A stretch of DNA of 21,411 nucleotides from an uncultured Desulfuromonadales bacterium (GTDB lineage: Bacteria; Desulfobacterota; Desulfuromonadia; Desulfuromonadales; Geopsychrobacteraceae): contig CAMYNC010000059.1 in assembly GCA_947259685.1 (NCBI GenBank), positions 1 to 21,411 of the forward strand, given 5' to 3'. A program made the position numbers and the translations under genes. Positions 8,035-14,755 of the stretch are shown here, in pieces. Each line of letters opens with the position of its first letter. The first letter of the stretch is position 1. The notes beneath the pieces are model-generated. The model ran no database searches. It was not told the DNA's origin and saw only the letters and a program-made list of their open reading frames with translations.

Positions 8035-9189
8035 ATGCGACCCAGGCTCTCAATACGGCTCGCTCTGTTAGCATTCTTTATGGTTGCCGGTGTTTTCTGG
8101 CAAGAGTTGCAAGGGCCGTCTTTTTCACCGCCAGATGAGCGGCTGACGGTTGGCGAAACCCTGGGAGGCGATCAGGACGCCGGTTTCGCTCTTGCTCTGG
8201 AGCCACGCGAGTTTGTGTTTCCCCGTGAGCACGGTCCCCACCCTGGGTTCAAAACCGAATGGTGGTATTACACCGGAAATTTGCAGAACGAGCAGGGGCG
8301 CAGGTTCGGTTATCAGCTGACCTTTTTCCGCATCGCTTTGCGGCCGGAGGCGCCAAAGCGAAGGTCGGACTGGGCGACCAATCAAGTTTACATGGCGCAC
8401 TTTGCCCTGACCGATCCGGCAGCAAAAGATTTTTATCAGGTCGAGCGCTTCAGCCGTGCAGCGCTGGGGCTGGCCGGTGCCACGGCAGAACCATTTCGAG
8501 TCTGGTTGGAAGACTGGGCTGCAGCCGGTAACCAGAGCGCGACCCTGCCGATGCGGCTGAGGGCTGCCGATGACGCCGTCGCCATAGATCTGCTGCTTAA
8601 CAGCACTAAACCGGTAGTTCTGCAAGGTGAGCAGGGGTTGAGCCAGAAGAGCGCCGCGCCGGGCAATGCCTCCTATTACTATTCCCTGACCCGTATGCCG
8701 ACCAGCGGGGAGATCCGTATCGGCGAAGCAACCTTTAAGGTTGCAGGCACCAGCTGGCTGGATCGGGAATGGAGTACCAGCGCCTTGGGGGAAAAGCAGG
8801 TCGGTTGGGACTGGTTCAGTCTGCAGTTCGATGACGGGCGGGAGTTGATGTACTACCAGCTGCGGCTTGAGGATGGCAGTTCCGATCCGTTGAGCAGTGG
8901 GGTGCTGGTTGCCGCGGACGGCACGAGTCGCCGCTTGACGGCGATAGAAATGCGCATCGAGGTGCTTGAGCACTGGCAAAGCCCGCACAGCGGAGCGAGT
9001 TATCCGGCCCGCTGGCGGCTGCAGAGTCCCGCGCAGGAATTAGATCTGGAAATCGTTCCGCTGCTGGCCGATCAGGAGCTGCAGACCTCTGTGCGCTACT
9101 GGGAGGGTTCCGTCTCGCTGCAAGGCTCGAGTCGAGGGGCAAAGGTTCAGGGTTATGGCTATGTTGAGTTGACTGGATATGAAAATTAA
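8035..9189 (+). CDS. AttH/CrtC-like lipocalin-domain protein, periplasmic
   Basis: A 384-residue protein with an N-terminal hydrophobic anchor or signal (residues 6-24), then two lipocalin-like beta-barrel domains of the AttH/CrtC superfamily. Diagnostic motifs are HPGFKTEWWYYTGNL (69-83) in the first domain and SWLDREWSTSAL with GWDWFSLQFDDGRELMYYQLR-type residues (around 235-275) in the second. CrtC members are carotenoid 1,2-hydratases, while AttH members accompany AttEFG ABC transporters. The genetic context (ATPase, permease, this gene, 2-base spacing after a GGGAGGAAT ribosome site) points to the AttH role as a periplasmic hydrophobic-ligand carrier rather than a pigment hydratase. No carotenoid genes are in the window. 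Confidence 0.85.
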   Translation: MRPRLSIRLALLAFFMVAGVFWQELQGPSFSPPDERLTVGETLGGDQDAGFALALEPREFVFPREHGPHPGFKTEWWYYTGNLQNEQGRRFGYQLTFFRIALRPEAPKRRSDWATNQVYMAHFALTDPAAKDFYQVERFSRAALGLAGATAEPFRVWLEDWAAAGNQSATLPMRLRAADDAVAIDLLLNSTKPVVLQGEQGLSQKSAAPGNASYYYSLTRMPTSGEIRIGEATFKVAGTSWLDREWSTSALGEKQVGWDWFSLQFDDGRELMYYQLRLEDGSSDPLSSGVLVAADGTSRRLTAIEMRIEVLEHWQSPHSGASYPARWRLQSPAQELDLEIVPLLADQELQTSVRYWEGSVSLQGSSRGAKVQGYGYVELTGYEN

Positions 9190-9204
9190 TCGCAAAAAAT
9201 CTTT

Positions 9205-9278
9205 GGGAAATTATTTTCCCGAGTAAGGAACTGTTCCTGAATGTTGATTCTGAAATGATTTTAGGACCTAAACATTCA
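9205..9278. promoter_or_regulatory. Three inverted repeats upstream of the DoxX-like gene
   Basis: The 108-base gap after the exporter operon holds three symmetric elements: GGGAAA-TTAT-TTTCCC (9205-9220), the perfect palindrome GGAACTGTTCC (9227-9237), and 8-base arms TGAATGTT (9238-9245) and AACATTCA (9271-9278). The first could act as a hairpin terminator for minus-strand transcripts (an A-rich tract lies on its left) or as a weak end for the exporter operon. The other two look like operator half-sites for a dimeric regulator controlling the downstream gene. No regulator gene is in the window. Confidence 0.4.
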
Positions 9279-9297
9279 TTGTTAAAAGGAGTCGAAT

Positions 9298-9660
9298 ATG
9301 AACTCAGTCATTATTATTGGTCAGATCATTATTGCCGTGGGAATATTTAACGTCTGGTTCCTGCGTAATAAAAAGGCGACCAGCTGGCGTGGTGGCGCCG
9401 CCACCAATATGCAGGAAGAGTTCGAAGTTTACGGGCTTCCCGCCTGGTTTATGAAGGTCGTCGGGATTCTAAAAATCGCGTTGGCGATCACCTTGATTGC
9501 CGGGGTCATTTTTCCCGTGTTAACCAAACCTGCAGCAATCGGTATGGCTGTTTTGATGTTGGGAGCCGTGTCGATGCATATCAAGGTGAAAGATCCGTTA
9601 AAGAAATCTTTGCCGGCATTTACGATGCTGCTGCTGTGCCTGATTGTTGCGGTCCTTTAG
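9298..9660 (+). CDS. DoxX-like family membrane protein
   Basis: A 120-residue inner-membrane protein with four helices (about 3-20, 50-72, 76-93, 103-120) and the DoxX-like pattern YGLPAWFMKVVGILKIALAI, where a helix begins just after a conserved Pro-Trp segment. The ribosome site AAAAGGAG is 9 bases upstream of the ATG. DoxX-like proteins are often linked to redox or thiol stress, but no enzymatic activity is established for this branch. It is preceded by inverted repeats and its codon use is AT-richer than the exporter genes, so it may be a separately regulated transcription unit. The ChaN-like gene follows 54 bases later. Confidence 0.8.
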   Translation: MNSVIIIGQIIIAVGIFNVWFLRNKKATSWRGGAATNMQEEFEVYGLPAWFMKVVGILKIALAITLIAGVIFPVLTKPAAIGMAVLMLGAVSMHIKVKDPLKKSLPAFTMLLLCLIVAVL

Positions 9661-9714
9661 GCTTGTTCAGCAACCAGCCGCAAATGACAACCAGCACAGG
9701 TTACGGAGTTCGTT

Positions 9715-10563
9715 ATGAAACAGATCATTTTTCTCATAAGTATGTTCGGGCTGAGCCTTGGGATGAGCCTCTCTGCCGCCGCTCATAGTTTTGATCTCAA
9801 TACCCAGGAAATTACGACATTTGCGGAGATTGTCGCAGATCTGCGGCAGTCTCGGGCGGTATTCGTCGGTGAGATGCATGGTGAAGCCGGCCATCACAGT
9901 GCTCAGCTGCAGGTGATCAAAGAGCTGCACGAGGGTGGTGCTGAAGTCAGCATCGGTCTGGAGATGTTCCGCCAGGATGGCCAGGATGCTCTGGACCGCT
10001 GGGTTCGCGGAGATCTCGAGGAGCTTGAGTTCGGTGAAATCTTCCTCCAGCACTGGAGCAATTGGCATGCTTACCGGGAAATCTTCATCTTCGCCCGGGA
10101 GGAGAAGATTCCGCTGATCGGGCTGAATATTCCTCGGGAGATCGTCAGCCAGGTGGCCCGCGAAGGCTTTGCTTCACTCACGGACGCGCAGCGGGCCGAG
10201 CTGCCGCTTGCCGCCTGCAATGTCAGTCCGGAGTATCGGAACTTTATCCGCCGGGCGCTGCACGGCCATTCTGACAACGAAACCGATTTCGAGCATTTCT
10301 GCGAGGCGCAGATGCTCTGGGACAGCAGCATGGCAGAAAAACTGGAGGATTACCTCCAGCAGCAGCCACAACGGTTGGTCGTGGTGCTGGCCGGCAACGG
10401 CCACTCTTGGAAACATGGCATTCCCGCACAGCTCAAGCGCCGTGGGGATTACCGCACCCGGGTGCTGTTGCCGGAAGTTCATGGTCGCATCGACCGGCAA
10501 CATATCGACAGCGACGATGCTGATTATCTGCTGCAGGGAGTTGAGCAGGCACCATTACACTGA
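9715..10563 (+). CDS. ChaN family (haem-binding-like) exported protein
   Basis: A 282-residue protein with a cleavable signal peptide (MKQIIFLISMFGLSLGMSLSAAA region, residues 1-23; no lipobox Cys). The mature part matches the ChaN/Cofac_haem_bdg family (EreA-like fold): FVGEMHGEAGHH (50-61), SIGLEMFRQDGQDALDRW, LIGLNIPREIV, and VVVLAGNGHSWKHGIP near the C-terminus. Campylobacter ChaN binds cofacial haem pairs and has been linked to iron acquisition; the E. coli and other homologues are poorly characterised. A CGGAG ribosome site lies 6 bases before the ATG. The gene stands between the DoxX-like gene and the repair/lipid operon, with gaps of about 50 bases on each side. Confidence 0.88.
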   Translation: MKQIIFLISMFGLSLGMSLSAAAHSFDLNTQEITTFAEIVADLRQSRAVFVGEMHGEAGHHSAQLQVIKELHEGGAEVSIGLEMFRQDGQDALDRWVRGDLEELEFGEIFLQHWSNWHAYREIFIFAREEKIPLIGLNIPREIVSQVAREGFASLTDAQRAELPLAACNVSPEYRNFIRRALHGHSDNETDFEHFCEAQMLWDSSMAEKLEDYLQQQPQRLVVVLAGNGHSWKHGIPAQLKRRGDYRTRVLLPEVHGRIDRQHIDSDDADYLLQGVEQAPLH

Positions 10564-10613
10564 ACTGTGAACTGAAGATTTTTGGAGGCAAACAGCGTTG
10601 AGAAAGGCTGCCT

Positions 10614-11546
10614 ATGTTGCGCCTGGGACTATGCTGTCTGTTTAAACAGGCACCGATAAAATTTCGCACCACGACCGCCACGGCCTTAAAAAAGCTGGAT
10701 CGAGCTGCCCAGCTGACGCGGTTCGATCAGCTCTGCCTGGAGAATGCCCGCAGCCTGCTCGCCGCCCTCGATGAGGTGCAGCGGCTGGGAATCGGCGCCT
10801 TTCGGGTCGGTTCGACGCTCTTTCCTCTCTACACCCACCCTGAGGTCGGTTATCAGCTCGATGAGCTGCCGCAGGCGGCCGAAATCAGCACAACCCTGGC
10901 GGCAGTCAAGGCGCGCAAAGAGAGGTATGGCTTGCGGCTGAGCTTCCATCCCGATCAATTCACCCTGCTTTCCAGTCCCCGCCCGGAGGTGACCGCCGCC
11001 TCGCTGCTGGAGCTGGCTTACCAGGCGCTGCTGGCCGACCTGATCGGCGCCGATGTGATCAACATCCACGGGGGCGGCGCCTACGGCGACAAGGCCAGCG
11101 CATTGGCACGGCTGGGAACGCAGCTCGCCGTTCTGCCAGAGCCGATCCGGACCCGCCTGACGTTTGAGAACGATGATCAAACGTACACGGTGACCGACCT
11201 GCTGCCGGTCTGTGAAAAGTTCTCTATACCGCTGGTTTTCGATGTCCATCACCACCGCTGCAATCCAGACGGGCTGACCGTTGCCGAAGCGACGGATGCT
11301 TGCTTGCAGACCTGGCGGCAGGTGAATCGCGAAGCTTATTTTCATATCTCTTCGGCAAAACATGGCTGGGAAAAAAAGCCGAAGCCGCACGCTGATTTTA
11401 TCGACTGCAGAGATTTTCCAGCTGAATGGCTGGCGCTTGATGCGACTGTCGATGTGGAAGCCAAAGCCAAGGAGATCGCGGTCCTCAAGTTGAAGCAGGA
11501 ACTGGCGTTGCCCCACTGGCGGGCGAAAGGAGCAGCAGATGCCTAG
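10614..11546 (+). CDS. uvsE: UV DNA damage endonuclease UvsE/UvdE
   Basis: A 310-residue TIM-barrel enzyme that nicks DNA immediately 5' of UV photoproducts and other lesions, starting an excision pathway independent of UvrABC. It opens with LGLCC, followed by IKFRTTTATALKKL. Metal-binding and active-site segments appear in order: GAFRVGSTLFPLYTHP, SFHPDQFTLLSS, VINIHGGGAYGDK, LTFENDDQTYTV, VFDVHHHRCNP and HISSAKHG, with His, Glu and Asp residues for the three-metal centre. The C-terminus, DVEAKAKEIAVLKL, is also typical. Length agrees with Thermus and Deinococcus relatives. It is the first gene of a tightly spaced run, overlapping the next gene by 8 bases. In comparable proteobacterial clusters this position is usually taken by a photolyase. 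Confidence 0.93.
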   Translation: MLRLGLCCLFKQAPIKFRTTTATALKKLDRAAQLTRFDQLCLENARSLLAALDEVQRLGIGAFRVGSTLFPLYTHPEVGYQLDELPQAAEISTTLAAVKARKERYGLRLSFHPDQFTLLSSPRPEVTAASLLELAYQALLADLIGADVINIHGGGAYGDKASALARLGTQLAVLPEPIRTRLTFENDDQTYTVTDLLPVCEKFSIPLVFDVHHHRCNPDGLTVAEATDACLQTWRQVNREAYFHISSAKHGWEKKPKPHADFIDCRDFPAEWLALDATVDVEAKAKEIAVLKLKQELALPHWRAKGAADA

Positions 11547-12666
11547 AGTCGTCGTACTGGGAGGTGGTTACGCAGGGCTGGCCTGCCTGATCGAACTGTC
11601 GAAAAGGGACAAGAGCCTGGAACTGCATCTGGTGGATGCAGATTCCAACCACTGCAAAATCACCAATCTGCACAAAACCTTTCAGCACCCGGTGGGAAAA
11701 TTCACCATGCCTTACGCGCAGCTGGCGGAAAAGTTTCGTTTCAGCTTCCACCGCCAGCGCCTTCCGTTCAGTCCGGAGGTCCTGGCTTGCTGGCAAGAGG
11801 AGAAGAAACTTTACTTGAACGGTGCAGAGCTGCCGTTCGATTGGCTGGTGATCGCGAGCGGTGCTGCGATCAAGCAAATGCCAGCTGGAGACAATCTCTG
11901 TGGCCTGAATCATTTGCGTCATGGCCAGGGAAAGGGGTTGTTTGAGAGCCTGCTTGAAAGTCGGGCGGCAGAGCCGGTGCCGATTTCGCTGGTAGGGGGC
12001 GGGGCTACCGGGATCCAGGTTTTGTTTGAATTGCACGAGCAGCTGCGGAAAAAGCGGCTCGCCAACCGCATCCGTCTGGTCGATCTGAGCCCGCGTCTGG
12101 TTCCACAGCTCCCAGAAGGGGTGCATCGCTATATCGTCAGGAAGTTGCGGCGGGTGGGCATCGAGTATCTCCCCGAAACCCGCTACCTCGGTCAGCACGG
12201 GAAGAAAATTCACCTTGAAGAACTGGCGACAGGGCGAGAGTACGCATTGCCTTCCGCTTTGACCCTGCTGTTCCCCGGAGTGAGCGCCGCGCCCTTTACC
12301 CTGGAGACCAATGGCTACGGTCAAGTCAGGCTCGAAGGGCAACTCCTGTCGGTGCTTTTCTCGGCCGGGGATTGCTCACACTTCGATTCTTCCGGGCTGA
12401 ACTTGCTGACCGCTCAGGCAGCGGTGAGAAAAGGCAAGCTGGTCGCCCGCAACATTCTCAACCTCCAGCAGGGAAAGAGTCTGCAGAAATACCGCTACCA
12501 GGAAAAGGGTTACCTGATCAGCCTGGGCGCTATCGACGCCATCGGCTGGCTCGGCCTGCGCTGCAATCTCGCCAAGGGCTTCCCGGCGACCGTCATCAAG
12601 GAGGCGATGGAAAGCCAGTATGATCTGTTTCTCGATGGGGTTGATACCTATCTCGGTTTTCCCTGA
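11539..12666 (+). CDS. NDH-2-like FAD/NAD(P)H oxidoreductase
   Basis: A 375-residue two-Rossmann flavoprotein of the NDH-2/FAD-dependent pyridine nucleotide-disulphide family. Seen are the FAD-binding LGGGYAG (7-13), FDWLVIASGAA (100-110), the NAD(P)H-binding VGGGATG (152-158), and the second FAD contact LFSAGDCSHF (about 274-283). The C-terminal region (YLISLGAIDAIGWLGLRCN onward) parallels the membrane-associating tail of type II NADH dehydrogenases. This suggests a monotopic inner-membrane enzyme passing electrons from NAD(P)H to a quinone, without proton pumping. It has no CxxC disulphide redox pair. It overlaps uvsE by 8 bases and precedes the DUF1295 gene by 23 bases. A role supplying electrons to the lipid-modifying neighbours is possible but inferred. 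Confidence 0.85.
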   Translation: MPRVVVLGGGYAGLACLIELSKRDKSLELHLVDADSNHCKITNLHKTFQHPVGKFTMPYAQLAEKFRFSFHRQRLPFSPEVLACWQEEKKLYLNGAELPFDWLVIASGAAIKQMPAGDNLCGLNHLRHGQGKGLFESLLESRAAEPVPISLVGGGATGIQVLFELHEQLRKKRLANRIRLVDLSPRLVPQLPEGVHRYIVRKLRRVGIEYLPETRYLGQHGKKIHLEELATGREYALPSALTLLFPGVSAAPFTLETNGYGQVRLEGQLLSVLFSAGDCSHFDSSGLNLLTAQAAVRKGKLVARNILNLQQGKSLQKYRYQEKGYLISLGAIDAIGWLGLRCNLAKGFPATVIKEAMESQYDLFLDGVDTYLGFP

Positions 12667-12689
12667 GGAGTGAAAAAGGTGCTTGTGAG

Positions 12690-13478
12690 ATGAATCTGTT
12701 TCTGTTTGCCATCATCCTGCTGTTGGTTTTCATGACCCTGGTCTTCGTCGTGGCGCTGCGCCACGAAGACAACAGCATCGTCGACATCGCCTACGGGCTG
12801 GCTTTTGTGCTGGTCGCCTGGAGCACTTTCCTGGTTTTCGGCAGCGGGCATGGCCGGCAGCTGCTGGTGCTGACCCTGGTCACCATCTGGGGGCTGCGCC
12901 TGGCGGGGCATATCCTGCTGCGTAAACGCGGCGAAGCGGGGGAGGATTTCCGTTACCGTCAATGGCGGGAAGACTGGGGGACAACCTTCATCTGGCGCAG
13001 CTTCCTGCAGATTTTCATGCTGCAGGGAACCGTGGTTTTTCTGGTCGCCCTGCCACTGCTGCTGGTGATTCAGCAGCCGGGCGGCCCGCTTGGCTGGCTC
13101 GATCTGTTCGGCGTGCTGATCTGGCTGATCGGTTTTGCCTGCGAGGCGCTCAGCGACTGGCAGTTGCTGCACTTCAAACAGGATCCTGCCAATCAGGGGA
13201 AGCTCATGCAATCCGGTCTCTGGCGCTACACCCGACACCCCAACTATTTCGGTGAGGCAACCCTCTGGTGGGGGCTCTGGCTGATCGCGCTGAATGCGCC
13301 ATACGGCATATTCGCCATCGTCAGTCCGCTGTTGATCGACTTTCTGCTGCTGAAAGTCTCCGGGATTCCGATGCTTGAAGCCAAGTACCAGGGGCGGCCG
13401 GAATTCGAGGCCTATAAGCAGCGCACCAATGCCTTTTTCCCCTGGTTCCCGAAACCGGTCAAAGGAGATGAGCGGTGA
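12690..13478 (+). CDS. DUF1295 (steroid 5-alpha-reductase-like) membrane protein
   Basis: A 262-residue polytopic membrane protein with about six or seven hydrophobic segments. The DUF1295 hallmark GLWRYTRHPNYFGE is at residues 176-189 and the C-terminal YxxRpEFEAYKQRTNAFFPWFPK at about 234-256. The fold is shared with steroid 5-alpha-reductases and isoprenylcysteine methyltransferases, whose C-terminal helices bind NADPH or SAM, so an NADPH-dependent reduction of a lipid double bond is plausible but unproven. DUF1295 genes recur in singlet-oxygen and CFA gene clusters. It overlaps the following flavoprotein by 4 bases at a GTGA, indicating translational coupling. Confidence 0.9.
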   Translation: MNLFLFAIILLLVFMTLVFVVALRHEDNSIVDIAYGLAFVLVAWSTFLVFGSGHGRQLLVLTLVTIWGLRLAGHILLRKRGEAGEDFRYRQWREDWGTTFIWRSFLQIFMLQGTVVFLVALPLLLVIQQPGGPLGWLDLFGVLIWLIGFACEALSDWQLLHFKQDPANQGKLMQSGLWRYTRHPNYFGEATLWWGLWLIALNAPYGIFAIVSPLLIDFLLLKVSGIPMLEAKYQGRPEFEAYKQRTNAFFPWFPKPVKGDER

Positions 13479-14755
13479 CCGAGATGCTGACTGCAAACCA
13501 GAAGATCGCCGTGATCGGCAGCGGGGTTGCCGGGATTGTGACAGCCTACCTGTTGCAGAAGCAGCATCAGGTCTGTTTGTTCGAACAGAACGATTACCTT
13601 GGCGGCCACACCAACACCGTCGAGATCAGCGCGGGGCCGGATGCCGGGCTGGCGGTTGACACCGGTTTCATCGTCCTCAACGAGGCTACCTACCCGCTGT
13701 TTCAAAGGTTTCTCGCGCGCCTCGGGGTCGCCACCCGCAACGCGGAAATGTCCTTCGGCTTTCAATGCCGCCAGACCGGGTTGGTTTACGCCGGCAACGA
13801 TCTGAATGGCCTGTTCGCCCAGCGCCGCAACCTGGTCAGCCCGAGCTTTTTCCGTTTTCTGCTCGAGATCGCCCGCTTCAGTCGCCAGGCGCGCCATGAC
13901 CTGGCGAACGACAGCGTGCCGCCGGTCACTCTCGGTGAGTATCTGCAGCAGGGGCGTTATTCCCGCTTCATGACCGCCAACTATCTGCTGCCGATGGCGG
14001 CAGCGATCTGGTCGACGCCGGCGTTGCAGGTGGCCGATTTCCCGGCCGAAGCTTTTCTGCGCTTTTTCAGCAATCATGGCCTGTTGTCGTTGCGTAACCG
14101 GCCGCAATGGAAAACCGTGGTCGGCGGCAGTTTCGCCTACGTCAAGGCGTTCCGGCGCGACTTTCGCGGCGAGATTCAGCTCAACGCCAGGGTGCAGAAA
14201 CTGTTTCGCGAGGCAAACGGAGTCCGCTTGCAGTTTGCCGATGGCGAGACGCGGCAGTTTGACCAGGTGGTGATCGCCAGCCATGCCGATCAGGCCCTGC
14301 GGCTGCTGGGCGATCCGAGTGAGCAGGAACAGCGGCTGCTGTCCCCCTGGCGTTATCAGCTTAACCGCACCGTGCTGCACACCGATGCCGCATTGCTGCC
14401 GGAGCAGAAATCGGCCTGGGCGGCGTGGAATTTTACCCGCGAGTCGGCCGAAACCGAGTCTCAGCCGGTGTTCGTGAGCTATTACATGAATCTTCTCCAG
14501 GGACTGCAGGCAGAAAGGGATTATTGCGTCACTCTCAATCGCCAGCAGGAATTCCGGCCGGAAACGCTGATCGCTGAATTCGATTATCAGCATCCGCAGT
14601 ACAGTTTCGCCTCGCTGGCGACCCAGGCAGAACTGCCAAAGCTCAACGGCCGGCGCAGCAGCTGGTTCTGCGGTAGTTACTTCGGTTATGGCTTCCATGA
14701 AGACGCTGTTCGGTCGGCCGTCGCAGTTGCGGAAGGTTTTGGGATAAAACTATGA
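13475..14755 (+). CDS. COG2907 flavin amine-oxidase-like oxidoreductase
   Basis: A 426-residue FAD enzyme. I used the GTG at 13475, which overlaps the previous stop and follows AAAGGAGA by 6 bases. The Rossmann motif GSGVAG is at 15-20, then EQNDYLGGHTNTVEI (40-54) and the family-specific VDTGFIVLNEATYPLFQRFL (about 65-85). The C-terminal GSYFGYGFHEDAVRSAVAVAEGF is the second FAD contact. Homologues are encoded next to DUF1365 and CFA-like methyltransferases; one such flavoprotein (UfaD) in Rhodobacter desaturates a fatty acyl chain on the way to furan fatty acids. A fatty-acyl desaturase/oxidase acting on membrane phospholipids is therefore the best inference here. It is coupled (ATGA) to the fusion gene downstream. 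Confidence 0.9.
   Translation: MTEMLTANQKIAVIGSGVAGIVTAYLLQKQHQVCLFEQNDYLGGHTNTVEISAGPDAGLAVDTGFIVLNEATYPLFQRFLARLGVATRNAEMSFGFQCRQTGLVYAGNDLNGLFAQRRNLVSPSFFRFLLEIARFSRQARHDLANDSVPPVTLGEYLQQGRYSRFMTANYLLPMAAAIWSTPALQVADFPAEAFLRFFSNHGLLSLRNRPQWKTVVGGSFAYVKAFRRDFRGEIQLNARVQKLFREANGVRLQFADGETRQFDQVVIASHADQALRLLGDPSEQEQRLLSPWRYQLNRTVLHTDAALLPEQKSAWAAWNFTRESAETESQPVFVSYYMNLLQGLQAERDYCVTLNRQQEFRPETLIAEFDYQHPQYSFASLATQAELPKLNGRRSSWFCGSYFGYGFHEDAVRSAVAVAEGFGIKL

Noticed and set aside
8035..9189. Carotenoid 1,2-hydratase (CrtC) as the function
   Set aside because: The fold family fits, but no carotenoid genes are present and the ABC exporter context matches the AttH branch better.
13412..14698. Minus-strand frame of 428 codons
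   Set aside because: It is the mirror of the clear COG2907 flavoprotein gene on the plus strand and shows no recognisable motif.
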